A DNA stretch of 64,000 nucleotides from Pseudomonas cerasi (GCF_900074915.1 NZ_LT222319.1:1919001-1983000); one strand, 5' to 3'; numbered from the stretch's first letter, positions 17,789 to 26,617 are shown. Made by a program: numbers and translations. Notes: generated by a model not told the origin, from the letters alone.

Positions 17789-18090
17789 GCATGGAATCTC
17801 TGCGCAGAAACGGTCGATATCGCCCGCTGTATGCAGAGGTGCATTCCAAGATATGTGCCGACTGTCTACTTATCTATAAAAAACAAATAGATAGGGATTT
17901 AAAGCAAAGACATCGAGCAAGAAAAGCGTGAAATAGTGCGCAAGTATCTGCACACGTGCGCTGACTCGCGCATGCTCGCTGCATCGCTTTGAGTACAAGC
18001 CTTGGTCGATTTTATTTAGGTATTGGGTGCGCAAAAGTCTGCACGGCCCGCGCCAAGTGCCACGAACAGGAAATCAGGTCGTTTGCCGAA
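17789..18090. other. Intergenic region upstream of the VasX-like gene
   Basis: About 300 bp, A+T-rich around 17865-17930. It should hold the effector promoter on the minus strand. No vgrG remnant, tRNA, att-like repeat or terminator was recognised. Confidence 0.5.
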
Positions 18091-18861
18091 TCAGGCAGGC
18101 AGTGCAATTTCCACCTGAATACTCTTGCGTGCCTTGAACGGAGCGAGCAGGGATTCGTCATCCACCGGGTTGGTAATCAGCGTCCATGGCTGGCGCAAGG
18201 GTGTCCAGTGCTGCTGACGAGCTCGGCCCAGCTTGGTGACGTCAGTCAGGACGAAGACCTGAGCGGCACGTGCCACCATGTTTTCCTTTAGATACGCCTG
18301 TTCGGCGCTGGCCTCGCACAGACCCAGCTCCGCTACCACGCCATCGGCACTGATGAACAGTTTGTCGGCACTCAGGTGTTCCAGGGCTGCCTGCGCCGCC
18401 ACGCCATAGGTCGACATGCTCGATGCGCGCAGCGTGCCGCCGAGCACGGTGATGCGCCCATCGGGGATCAACGCCAGATCGCTCAGCGCCAGCAGGTTAT
18501 TGGTGATCACATGCAGCCCGCGCCGCTGATTGAGAATGTGCGCCAGCGCGCTGGTACTGGTACCGCCTTCGAGAAACAGCGTGTCGTGATCCTCGATGTG
18601 CGCCAGTGCGGCACGGGCGATGTCCATTTTTTCCTGGCTGTGCTGACGGCTGCGCTCTTCCAGGGAAGTTTCCGGCTCGCGCTGACCGACGTGTGCCGCG
18701 CCGCCGTAGGTGCGCAGGATCAAGCCGTGTTCGGCCAGGGCGGTCAGGTCGCGGCGAACCGTGGCTTCCGAGACGCCGAGTTGGGCGCACAGCTCGTCCA
18801 CGTTGGATTTGCCGGAAAGAACCAGTTCGAGTATCGCTTGACGACGGTTGGCGACTTTCAT
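18091..18861 (-). CDS. DeoR/GlpR-family transcriptional repressor
   Basis: The 256-residue protein has the DeoR helix-turn-helix at the N terminus (RRQAILELV, then VSEATVRRDLTALAEHG, residues about 29-45) and the RpiA-like sugar-phosphate sensor domain (EGGTSTSALA, ISADGV). It is the last gene of the eight-gene sugar-acid operon, 39 bp after the SDR gene, and probably represses that operon while sensing a phosphorylated intermediate. A palindrome at 26597-26617, just before the first gene, is a candidate site. The effector molecule is unknown. Confidence 0.88.
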   Translation of the reverse strand: MKVANRRQAILELVLSGKSNVDELCAQLGVSEATVRRDLTALAEHGLILRTYGGAAHVGQREPETSLEERSRQHSQEKMDIARAALAHIEDHDTLFLEGGTSTSALAHILNQRRGLHVITNNLLALSDLALIPDGRITVLGGTLRASSMSTYGVAAQAALEHLSADKLFISADGVVAELGLCEASAEQAYLKENMVARAAQVFVLTDVTKLGRARQQHWTPLRQPWTLITNPVDDESLLAPFKARKSIQVEIALPA

Positions 18862-18900
18862 TACAGCCCTTGCACTAAAGCCTGGAAGCGGGATGCAACC

Positions 18901-19587
18901 TTACAACGACGCACCGCCGCATACCACCAGGCTTTGCCCGGTAATTGCACCCGCGTCGGGGCCGAGTAGAAACGCCGCCAGACCGGCGATTTCCTCGGGT
19001 TGCACGAAGCGGCCGATCGGAGGCTTTCGCGGCGGCGTGCCACTGCGTCCCGGGTCCAGCAGCATCGGCGTTTCGGTCGCGCCGGGGGCGATCAGGTTGA
19101 CGGTGATGTTACGCGGGGCCAGCTCGATCGCCCATGAGCGAACCATGCCTTGCAGCGCCGCCTTGGTCGCTGCGTACTGGCTGCGTTGCGCCGCGCCCTG
19201 CATGGTGCGGCTGCCGATCATCAGGATACGGGCACCGTCGCGCAGGCGTGGGTAAAGCGCATTGACCATGTGGCTGGCAACGGCCACATGCAGATGCCAC
19301 ATCGCCTGGCCATCGGCATCGTCCAGTTCGCCAAGCGCTGCAGTGCGCATGAAGCCGGCCGCATGGATCAGTGCATCGATGCGCGGTGTTTGCTGCAGGG
19401 CTGCGTCCAGCGCGTTGAAGTCGTTGAGGTCGCACGCTCGCCAGGTGAAGTTCTCGTGTTCCAGGTCTTGCGTGCGGCGGCTCAGACCGGTGACCTGCAA
19501 GCCCTGTGTCAGCAAGCGCGTGACAATGGCTTTGCCAATGCCGGAGCTGGCACCGGTGACGAGTACGGACTGAATCGGTTCGGGCAT
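18901..19587 (-). CDS. Short-chain dehydrogenase/reductase
   Basis: This 228-residue classical SDR has the cofactor motif TGASSGIG (11-18) and the catalytic triad Ser126, Tyr138 and Lys142 (SQYAATK). The conserved N-V-I-A motif is replaced by TVNLIAPGATETPM. Arginines soon after the glycine motif (SRRTQ) suggest NADP(H) preference. It lies between the cytoplasmic sialidase-fold protein and the DeoR repressor in the same operon and most likely interconverts a hydroxyl and keto group of the sugar acid. The substrate is not known. Confidence 0.85.
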   Translation of the reverse strand: MPEPIQSVLVTGASSGIGKAIVTRLLTQGLQVTGLSRRTQDLEHENFTWRACDLNDFNALDAALQQTPRIDALIHAAGFMRTAALGELDDADGQAMWHLHVAVASHMVNALYPRLRDGARILMIGSRTMQGAAQRSQYAATKAALQGMVRSWAIELAPRNITVNLIAPGATETPMLLDPGRSGTPPRKPPIGRFVQPEEIAGLAAFLLGPDAGAITGQSLVVCGGASL

Positions 19588-19641
19588 GGCATGGGTTCCG
19601 CAAAGGCGTCGATCGGCAGCAGGCTGATCGACGCGGGTGGG

Positions 19642-20766
19642 TCAACGGATCGCGTTCAGCGGCAAGTGAATATGTTTGATCTTCTGTCGGAAGTAGGTGA
19701 AGGCGACATGCAGGCTGCCATCCGCGGCCTGGATGATGCTGGGGTAGGAGAATTCGCGGTTGAGCTTTTCCTGTGAGTTGTTGGTCAGGCAAAAGCCGTC
19801 GCCCAGTTCCAGGTCCAGACGGGTCGGCCAGGTACCACCGCCGTCCCGCGAGACCGCCAGGCTCATTGGCGCACGGGGGATACCCCACACTGCAGCCTTG
19901 CCGTCCTCACGCGGTCCCGGTGTGATCCGCTCGTCACCTTCGTCTTCGATTTCGTCGTACAGCGAGGCGCGGCGCTGGGCGTGGCCGTCGGCGCTGACAG
20001 GGTTATAGACCAGTGCCAGCTCGTCCGTCGCCAGTCTCACGAACTGGATCGACGAGTTGTTGTTGGGCAATTCGGTCGGTGCCGGCACGCTCCAGGTTCG
20101 TCCCCGGTCGCTGGACCGGCTGCTGTAGATGAAGTCTGCCCAGCGGCTGCGGAACAGACCGAGCAGGCTACCATCCGCCAACTGATGAACATTCATGTGC
20201 ACGCTGCCGGTGCTGTCAGGCACGTCGTGGCGTGACCAGTTGTGTCCTTGATCGGTGGAGATCATTACTGCACTGACGTCATGGTTGCCGACCCACTTTT
20301 CACCGGGGCCGGTGATGCAGTACCAGACCGGCAATACCCAGTCACCGTTATCCAGTACCACTGGCGGCTGGCGTACAAAGGTGCCCGGCTCGTCGAACAG
20401 GGTGTCTATAGGCCCCCAGCTCTGGCCGTGGTCCAGCGACAGGCGACGGCGGATGATCGCGGTCTCCTGATTACCGGAAATCTGTGCGGTCCAGATCAAC
20501 CACAGCGGGCCGTCGGGTGCTTGAAACAGAATCGGGTTCTGTTCGGAGCGGGTCGAGTCTTCGGACATTTTCCGGGGCTCGCCCCAGACGCCCGTCACCG
20601 GGTCACGGCGCGACAGCAGTACGAAGATGTCGGCCATACCCTCCTGAGTCCCCGCGAACCAAGTGCATAGCACTGTGCCGTCGGCCAGCTCGTGCAGGTT
20701 TGCCGCATGGTTCTGTGCGTAAGGCGTTGGCAGGAACGCGTCCTGACGGGTATCAGCGGTTGGCAT
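19642..20766 (-). CDS. Cytoplasmic sialidase-fold (Asp-box) protein
   Basis: The 374-residue protein has no signal peptide. Four Asp-boxes are visible (SLDHGQSW, STDQGHNW, SSDRGRTW, SRDGGGTW), with the early FAGTQEG segment and late YPSIIQAADG and HVAFTYFRQKIKH blocks typical of this exo-alpha-sialidase-like family. The ATG lies inside the 3' end of the symporter gene (14-bp overlap), so the two are coupled. Because it is cytoplasmic and co-encoded with a sugar-acid kinase, a PdxA2 and an aldolase, it probably acts on an imported glycoside or anhydro/unsaturated sugar acid rather than on host sialoglycans; this is inference. It resembles the protein at 6447-7745. Confidence 0.82.
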   Translation of the reverse strand: MPTADTRQDAFLPTPYAQNHAANLHELADGTVLCTWFAGTQEGMADIFVLLSRRDPVTGVWGEPRKMSEDSTRSEQNPILFQAPDGPLWLIWTAQISGNQETAIIRRRLSLDHGQSWGPIDTLFDEPGTFVRQPPVVLDNGDWVLPVWYCITGPGEKWVGNHDVSAVMISTDQGHNWSRHDVPDSTGSVHMNVHQLADGSLLGLFRSRWADFIYSSRSSDRGRTWSVPAPTELPNNNSSIQFVRLATDELALVYNPVSADGHAQRRASLYDEIEDEGDERITPGPREDGKAAVWGIPRAPMSLAVSRDGGGTWPTRLDLELGDGFCLTNNSQEKLNREFSYPSIIQAADGSLHVAFTYFRQKIKHIHLPLNAIR

Positions 20767-22177
20767 GGGGGACCTCGGTTTCTACAGGATTGGCAGGTTG
20801 GCTCGGCGCGGACTGGGGCAGCAGGCGCTCGATGGCAATCACAATGGCAGGTGTCACCAGGGCGATGTACATGTTGTCGATGCCGTAAGGGTTGTTCAAC
20901 AGATACCAGACGCTGGTGGTAATCGCTGAGGCGATCAGACCCAGCGTGGCGCCTCGGCCCGAACCGAAGAACGGCAGGTAGATGGCGATCATGGCGACAA
21001 CGGCAATCGACAGGCGCAGGGCGCGAGTGAAGAATGACAGGTTGAGGATTTCAGGGACGAAGAACACGAAGAACAGCGGCACGAAACCGATCACCAACGC
21101 GATCAGGCGTGTGGTTTTGAATTCCTGATCCACGGACGGTTTGCGCCACGGTACGTAAAAGTCACGGACGACCAGCGAGGCGATGGCCAGCGCTACCGTA
21201 CTGACGCTGACGAAAATCGAAGCGACCAGCGAGATGGTCACTACGCCTGCCAATACCGGGCTCATCGATTGCAGGAAGATCGGCAGCGCGTACAGGCTGC
21301 TCATTTCCGGGTGCAGGTACTTGGACGCGACACCGATGAAGCCCAGCGCCAGGGCAATCGGGATGCACAGCAGCGAGGCATAGAAGGTCGAGCGGCGTGC
21401 TGCGTTCTGATTCTGCGTCGAGGAGATGGCCTGAATGATGAACTGCGTGGAGAAAATCGCGCCGACCGTGCCGATGATCCAGGCGAGGATTTTCGAACCA
21501 CCGATGGCGCCGTCCCACGTGAAGTAATGCTCGGGCATGTTCTGCACCACGGGGCTGAAGCCGCCAGTCATTTTCAGTGCCACGCCGAGCACGATCAGCA
21601 CGCCGATGTATTTCACCCCGGTGTGCAGAATACTCATGTAAGCCACGCTTTTCAGGCCGCCGAACACGTAGTAGAGCGTGCTGATGATCGCGGTAATGAA
21701 GGCCGCAGTGGTCAGGTTGATCTTCAGAACCGTGGCAATGGCCGCCGCGCCACTGACGTAGTTGCCGACGTTCACCAGCAACAGCGCGTAGATCATGATG
21801 ATCGAGACTGCGAGTTTGGTGGAGGTGCCGTATTTTTTGGCGATGAAGCCGGAAATGGTGAATTCGCCGGAGCTGTACAGCTTGCGCGCCATCAGCAGGC
21901 CGAACAGCGGGAAGCCGATGGCTGCGGCGGTCACTGACCAGGAGGCGGCAAAACCGCTTTCGAAGGCCGCTTGTGCCGTACCGACCGTAGACTTGGCGCC
22001 GATGAATTCGGACATCATCAGCACGCCGACGACAAAGGCGGGCATGGTGCGCGAGGCGACCATGTATTGCTCACTGGTCTTGCTGCGCAGGCGCATGCTC
22101 ATCCAGGTGGTTATGAGGATGTAGACGACCACCATACCGATGATGATCGAGGTGTCTTGCGCGTTGAAGGTATCCAT
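20753..22177 (-). CDS. Sodium:solute symporter (SSS family)
   Basis: The 474-residue protein has about 13 TM helices and the SSS signature region (EFIGAKSTVGTAQAAFESG, residues about 57-75; YYVFGGLKSVAYMSILHTGVK cut short here as YYVFGGLKSVAYM). Na+-site serines and threonines are found in the helix around VVTISLVASIFVSVS. SSS carriers take up sugars, sialic acids, amino acids or organic acids with Na+. It sits within the eight-gene operon after PdxA2 (78-bp gap) and overlaps the sialidase-fold gene, so it is the likely uptake system for the pathway substrate. The substrate itself cannot be read from the sequence. Confidence 0.87.
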   Translation of the reverse strand: MDTFNAQDTSIIIGMVVVYILITTWMSMRLRSKTSEQYMVASRTMPAFVVGVLMMSEFIGAKSTVGTAQAAFESGFAASWSVTAAAIGFPLFGLLMARKLYSSGEFTISGFIAKKYGTSTKLAVSIIMIYALLLVNVGNYVSGAAAIATVLKINLTTAAFITAIISTLYYVFGGLKSVAYMSILHTGVKYIGVLIVLGVALKMTGGFSPVVQNMPEHYFTWDGAIGGSKILAWIIGTVGAIFSTQFIIQAISSTQNQNAARRSTFYASLLCIPIALALGFIGVASKYLHPEMSSLYALPIFLQSMSPVLAGVVTISLVASIFVSVSTVALAIASLVVRDFYVPWRKPSVDQEFKTTRLIALVIGFVPLFFVFFVPEILNLSFFTRALRLSIAVVAMIAIYLPFFGSGRGATLGLIASAITTSVWYLLNNPYGIDNMYIALVTPAIVIAIERLLPQSAPSQPANPVETEVPHANR

Positions 22178-22255
22178 CAGTCTCGCTCCATTGTTTTTGT
22201 TCTGGCGCGTTATGGGGTGCCGCTGGGGATCGTTGGGTCAGTACCGGTAACGACC

Positions 22256-23278
22256 TCAGACGGCGATGGAATTGCGGGTGTCGCGTTTTCGGGTGGCCAG
22301 CTCCACGGCCTGGCGCATGGCTTCGATCAGGCTGCGTTCGTCGGCGATGCCCTTGCCGGCGATGTCGAAAGCGGTGCCGTGATCCACCGAGGTGCGGATC
22401 ACCGGCAGGCCGATGGTCACGTTGACCCCGGCCTCCAGACCCATGACCTTGACCGGGCCGTGGCCCTGATCGTGGTACATCGCAACCACGGCATCGAAGT
22501 CGCCGCGTCCGGCACGGAAGAACAACGTATCGGCGGGCAGCGGGCCTTCCACGCGCCAGCCACGGGCGCGCAGTTCATCAATCGCGGGCTGGATCTTGGT
22601 GGCTTCTTCGCCATAGCCGAACAGGCCGTTTTCCCCGGCGTGAGGATTGATGCCACAGACCGCGATCAGCGGGTTGTCGATGCCTGCGCGAGTCAGCGTC
22701 TCTCTGGCGCGCTCGATGGTGCGCTTGACCAGCCCAGGTTCGATGCGCGCAATGGCGTCGATGATGCCGATGTGGGTTGTGACGTGAATTACCCGTAGTG
22801 TCGGGGTCATCAGCATCATCGACACTTCTTCGATGCCCAGCAGGTGCGCGAGCATTTCGGTGTGACCGGGGAAGATATGCCCGCCTGCGTGCAGGGCTTC
22901 CTTGTTCAACGGAGCGGTGCAGATCGCATCCAGCTCGCCGGCCTGAGTCAGTTGCACCGTACGCTCGATATAGCGGAAGGCCGCATCACCGGCGACCGGC
23001 GAGAGTTTTCCATAAGGCAGGTCGGCGGGGATCAGACCCAGGTCGATGCAGTCCACGCTGCCCTGAATGAAGCGCGCTTCTGCCGGGCTGGCGATGCTGT
23101 TGACGCGCAGTTGGCTGCCGACGATGCGGTTGGCGTCTTCCAGGCGTTGTGCATCGCCGATTACCAACGGCCGGCAAGTCGCGTACACCGAGGCATGGGT
23201 GAGCATTTTCATGATGATTTCCGGTCCCACCCCGGCGGCGTCGCCCATGGTGATACCAATGACGGGACGTTCAGACAT
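22256..23278 (-). CDS. PdxA2-type 4-phospho-threonate/erythronate dehydrogenase
   Basis: This 340-residue member of the PdxA family shows the N-terminal GITMGDAAGVGPEI, the metal/substrate His in FPGHTEML, the metal motif MYHDQGH and the C-terminal SVDHGTAFDIAGKG. Paired with a DUF1537 kinase it is expected to be the PdxA2 type, which oxidises and decarboxylates a 4-phosphorylated four-carbon sugar acid to DHAP, rather than the vitamin B6 enzyme. The ATG at 23278 overlaps the end of the kinase gene by 8 bp; the in-frame codon at 23344 lies inside that gene. Which stereoisomer it uses is not known. Confidence 0.87.
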   Translation of the reverse strand: MSERPVIGITMGDAAGVGPEIIMKMLTHASVYATCRPLVIGDAQRLEDANRIVGSQLRVNSIASPAEARFIQGSVDCIDLGLIPADLPYGKLSPVAGDAAFRYIERTVQLTQAGELDAICTAPLNKEALHAGGHIFPGHTEMLAHLLGIEEVSMMLMTPTLRVIHVTTHIGIIDAIARIEPGLVKRTIERARETLTRAGIDNPLIAVCGINPHAGENGLFGYGEEATKIQPAIDELRARGWRVEGPLPADTLFFRAGRGDFDAVVAMYHDQGHGPVKVMGLEAGVNVTIGLPVIRTSVDHGTAFDIAGKGIADERSLIEAMRQAVELATRKRDTRNSIAV

Positions 23279-24530
23279 AGGAAGTTTCCTCGTTGAAAGG
23301 GGTGTCGGTCGCAGCCGGTGCGTGGAGCCGTTGCCAGGCGTCAAGCAACGTGTCGGGGTCGCCGAAAGCGCCGGCTTTGGTCACTACATTGAGTGTGTGC
23401 CTGCCCAGTTGCGCTTCGGCCAGAACCACGCCGGTGGCCAGTTCGCCAGACAGCATCAGGCGTTCGATACCGGCGGCAATCAGGATCGCCCTGGCGGTTT
23501 CACCGCCCGTGGCGATTAGCGAGCCTGCATGGGGCAGGGCGGGTGCCAGCCATTGCGCCAGCGCGTGACTCAAGGTGGCTGCTCGGGCTGGATCGCGCTG
23601 TTGTTGATCGACGCGCACCAGTACATCCTGCCCGGCGGCGAGGTGTTGCTGAAGCTGCTCGCTCAGGGCAGCGCGCTCGATGCACCTCTCTTCATTGAGT
23701 AGCGTCGAAGGTTGCAGCGTCAGGCACAGTGCCTGACTGGCGTGCGCGAGCCTGTCGGCCTGGGCTTGAGAGTGCCGGGACATGCTGCCGATCACGGTCA
23801 GCACCGGTGAGCGTGGTCTGACACTGATCGGCAGGGCTGCGGCCAGACCGAACGCTTGTGGCAGATGGCGAGCCAGCCCGGCAGAGCCGACCCAGAACAG
23901 CTCGTCGTGCCAGCCCACTGACGCGTCGGCCAGACGCAGCAGGTCACTGTCCAGTTCAGCGTCGCAGACCAGCACCTGCACACCCTGCTCAAGCGCGCTG
24001 CGCAGAGCGGTTTTCAGACCGGCAGGGTCGCGAATGGCATCGAGCCCCAGCCATTGCGTGTGCAGGCCCTGCGCGGCAAACAGCTCAAGCAGGTCGCCGG
24101 TGCCCTGCAGGTGCTCGTTGCGCCACACATCACTTTGATCGACCGGCACACCATTTATCAATTGCACACCCATCACGGTGGTGCGCTGCATGGCCGGGAA
24201 CGCCGGAGCGACCAGCGCCATGCCGCGCAGTCCCTGCAAGGCATCGACCTCGCTGGCGATATTGCCGCGCAGTGTCGAGTCGATTTTCTTGTACAGCGCC
24301 ATGCCTGCGCGGGACTGTTGCTGCAGCGCTACGCGGTTCTGTTCGGCGGCCTGTTGCGGCGCCAGGCGACGCGAATCGGTATCGAAGGCGATGACCCCTT
24401 GCAGGTCTGGGGCGCCGTTGCTCAGCAGCACATGGGTATCGACCCGCGAGGCGAAATCCGCCGCGCAATCGGCGGCACCGGACAAGTCATCGGCGATGAT
24501 CAACAGGCCGGGAAACTCGACGTGACTCAT
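23271..24530 (-). CDS. Four-carbon acid sugar kinase family protein (DUF1537)
   Basis: The 419-residue protein begins with the family motif LIIADDLSGAADCA (sugar-acid binding) and ends with the nucleotide-binding domain (IATGGETARAIL, LMLSGELATGVVLA). Kinases of this family (DtnK, OtnK, DenK types) phosphorylate threonate, erythronate or related acids, giving the substrate for PdxA2, which follows with an 8-bp overlap. The ATG at 24530 overlaps the dehydrogenase stop (ATGA). This tight pairing is the strongest clue to the operon's chemistry. Substrate stereochemistry is open. Confidence 0.87.
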   Translation of the reverse strand: MSHVEFPGLLIIADDLSGAADCAADFASRVDTHVLLSNGAPDLQGVIAFDTDSRRLAPQQAAEQNRVALQQQSRAGMALYKKIDSTLRGNIASEVDALQGLRGMALVAPAFPAMQRTTVMGVQLINGVPVDQSDVWRNEHLQGTGDLLELFAAQGLHTQWLGLDAIRDPAGLKTALRSALEQGVQVLVCDAELDSDLLRLADASVGWHDELFWVGSAGLARHLPQAFGLAAALPISVRPRSPVLTVIGSMSRHSQAQADRLAHASQALCLTLQPSTLLNEERCIERAALSEQLQQHLAAGQDVLVRVDQQQRDPARAATLSHALAQWLAPALPHAGSLIATGGETARAILIAAGIERLMLSGELATGVVLAEAQLGRHTLNVVTKAGAFGDPDTLLDAWQRLHAPAATDTPFNEETSYV

Positions 24531-25696
24531 GGCAGCAGGCACCGGTACAGTTGCTGGATATCGTCAAGGCTGAGCGCCTTGGGATTATTGGTCATCAGGC
24601 GGGTGACCCTTGAGGCCGCCACGGCCATGTCAGCCAGATGCTCTTCGGCCACGCCAAACTCACGCAGGTTCTGCGGGATGTTCAGCACTTGAGTCCATTG
24701 GCGAATCTGTTCGATCAGCTTGTGGGCCGCCGCCTCATTGCTGTCGTCCTGCTGTGCTACACCGCAGATCAGTGCCGCGCGCTTGAGGCGTTCGGCGCAA
24801 CTGTCCAGATTGAAGGCCATCACGTGGGGCAGCAGCATGGCGTTGGCTACGCCGTGAGTGACGTGAAACTTGCCTCCCAGCGGGTAGGCCAGCGCATGCA
24901 CTGCAGCGGTCCCGGCAGCCGTCAGCGCCAGGCCGCCGTACATCGAACCCAGCAGCATGTCGCCGCGAGCGCGCACTGATTCCGGTTGTTGCCAGGCTTC
25001 CACAATGCTGCCTGCGATGAGACGCATCGACTCCAGGGCAAAGGCATCGCTGATCGGGTTGGCCTTGGTGGAAATGAAGGACTCCAGCGAGTGCGTGAAG
25101 GCATCCATTCCGGTCGCGGCAGTGATCGCTCGGGGCAGGCTGAGGGTCAGCAATGGATCGAGAATCACCAGCGTCGGCAGCAGATGGCGGCTGACCACAC
25201 CGATCTTCAGTTCTTCATCGGGCAGCGTGACGATCGCGTTGGGTGTCACTTCCGATCCTGTACCGGATGTGGTGGGCACCAGCACCATGGGCTTGCCGGG
25301 GTGGGTCACCTTGTCGATGCCCAGCAGGTCTCTGAGTGGCGTGTCATTGGTCAACATGACGGCGAACAGCTTGGCGGCATCCAGCACGCTGCCCCCACCG
25401 ATGGCGATCAGGGCGTCCGGCGCATGCGGAGCGACGTCGTCACGGAACACACGTTCGATGTTTTCCAGGGTCGGTTCGATTTCGACGTTGTCGAGCATGT
25501 GCACGCGGATATTCAGGTCGCGTAGCTGATCGGTGACGCGCTGGGTGACACCAAGGTTATGCATGGCGTTTTGCGTGACCAGAATGACGGTCCTGACCGG
25601 CACATCGAGCAGTGGCAGCTTTTCGCCCAGCAGATCCAGGCTGCCGGGACCGTGGACAACATGCTTCACGGTCTGGAAATGGTAGGTAGCAGACAT
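24527..25696 (-). CDS. Iron-containing (group III) alcohol dehydrogenase
   Basis: The 389-residue protein has the NAD-binding IGGGSVLDAAK motif and metal-ligand regions around TGMDAFTHSLE and YPLGGKFHVTHGVANA, with the PTTSGTGSEVT segment typical of the Fe-ADH family. The ATG at 25696 is 10 bp after the aldolase gene, and the gene overlaps the DUF1537 kinase by 4 bp. In this operon it could oxidise or reduce the aldehyde released by the aldolase (a semialdehyde/hydroxyacid step). Members use many substrates, so this is inferred from context only. Confidence 0.87.
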   Translation of the reverse strand: MSATYHFQTVKHVVHGPGSLDLLGEKLPLLDVPVRTVILVTQNAMHNLGVTQRVTDQLRDLNIRVHMLDNVEIEPTLENIERVFRDDVAPHAPDALIAIGGGSVLDAAKLFAVMLTNDTPLRDLLGIDKVTHPGKPMVLVPTTSGTGSEVTPNAIVTLPDEELKIGVVSRHLLPTLVILDPLLTLSLPRAITAATGMDAFTHSLESFISTKANPISDAFALESMRLIAGSIVEAWQQPESVRARGDMLLGSMYGGLALTAAGTAAVHALAYPLGGKFHVTHGVANAMLLPHVMAFNLDSCAERLKRAALICGVAQQDDSNEAAAHKLIEQIRQWTQVLNIPQNLREFGVAEEHLADMAVAASRVTRLMTNNPKALSLDDIQQLYRCLLP

Positions 25697-25706
25697 CGCA
25701 ATGACC

Positions 25707-26585
25707 TCAGGCTTGGCGGTAAACGGCCAACAGGCTGTGAAGTTTTTCCAGCGCGGCGGCGTCGAGCGGCTGTACCGGCGCACGGCAGGGGCCGACCGGT
25801 ACATTGAGCAGTTGCGTGGCGGTTTTCAGCACTACAGGCAGGGTGCCCAGCGCGAAGGCATCGCGCAGCGGGCGCAGGGACTCCTGCGCGGCGCGGGCAG
25901 CGTCATGATTGCCCGACTGGAAGTGGTTCCAGATCGACATGACCAGACCCGGCACCGCGTTGGCGGTTGCAGCCACCGCGCCGTCACCGCCGGCCAGCAG
26001 GTTCCAGTGGATCAGCGAGTCGGTTCCGGCGAATACCGCGAAGTCGTCGCTGCGGTACTTCATCATCTGCACCAGTGCATCGAAGTTGCCAGCACTGTCC
26101 TTGATGCCCTTGATCTGCGGATGCTGGCTAAGGGTGGCCACGGCATCCATGCCGATCGACATGCCGGTCTTGGCCGGAATGTTGTACATCATCAGCGGCA
26201 GTTCGGACGCATCGGCGATGCTGGTGTAGTGCTTGATCAGCTCGCGCTGGCTGACAGCATTGAAGTACGGCGTGATGATCGACAGGGCATCGGCGCCTAC
26301 ATCGATCATCTTTTTGTTCATTTCAATCACTTCGTGCGTGGCAAATGCCCCGGTGCCGACTACGACAGGTACGCGTCCTGCCGCCGCTTCGACGGTAATA
26401 CGAGCGATCTTTAGTTTTTCCGCTTCGGAAAGGGCGAAGAACTCACCGTTGGTGCCCAGTACGAAAAGCCCGTGAACACCTGCATTCAGAAGGTTTTCGA
26501 TCAGATTGCGCAGGGCCTGCTCGTCGAGCTGCTGATCTTCGGTGAAGGGCGTGACCAGAGCTGGAATGATGCCGCGAAATTGCAT
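25707..26585 (-). CDS. DHDPS/N-acetylneuraminate-lyase-family aldolase
   Basis: This 292-residue TIM-barrel protein of the DapA/NanA superfamily has the Schiff-base Lys162 (IKDSAGN), the proton-relay Tyr134 (YNIPAKTG) and the carboxylate-binding loop GTNGEF (44-49) where true DapA has GTTGE and NanA GSTGE. It is the first gene of the eight-gene minus-strand operon, with a candidate operator just before its ATG. It probably cleaves or condenses a 2-oxo sugar acid, yielding pyruvate and an aldehyde. It is unlikely to be the housekeeping lysine enzyme given the context and loop change. The substrate is unknown. Confidence 0.86.
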   Translation of the reverse strand: MQFRGIIPALVTPFTEDQQLDEQALRNLIENLLNAGVHGLFVLGTNGEFFALSEAEKLKIARITVEAAAGRVPVVVGTGAFATHEVIEMNKKMIDVGADALSIITPYFNAVSQRELIKHYTSIADASELPLMMYNIPAKTGMSIGMDAVATLSQHPQIKGIKDSAGNFDALVQMMKYRSDDFAVFAGTDSLIHWNLLAGGDGAVAATANAVPGLVMSIWNHFQSGNHDAARAAQESLRPLRDAFALGTLPVVLKTATQLLNVPVGPCRAPVQPLDAAALEKLHSLLAVYRQA

Positions 26586-26596
26586 GGCCAGGTTCT

Positions 26597-26617
26597 CGTT
26601 TTATTTTTAGTAAAACG
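26597..26617. promoter_or_regulatory. Candidate operator of the sugar-acid operon
   Basis: CGTTTTA-N7-TAAAACG is a perfect 7-bp inverted repeat, 12-32 bp before the first gene of the operon. Its position would block transcription or initiation, fitting repression by the operon's own DeoR protein. The binding protein is inferred. Confidence 0.45.

Noticed and set aside
17860..17930. A+T-rich segment considered as an att site or tRNA remnant
   Set aside because: No cloverleaf and no direct repeat partner found by eye; it is more simply a promoter region.
22256..23278. PdxA call for vitamin B6 biosynthesis
   Set aside because: The gene is embedded in a catabolic operon beside a DUF1537 kinase and lacks the usual ksgA/surA context; PdxA2 is the better reading.
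18091..26585. Operon considered as a true sialic acid (nan) cluster because of the aldolase and sialidase fold
   Set aside because: No NanK, NanE, NagA or NagB-type genes are present, the kinase is DUF1537, PdxA2 is included, and the aldolase loop is GTNGEF rather than the NanA type.
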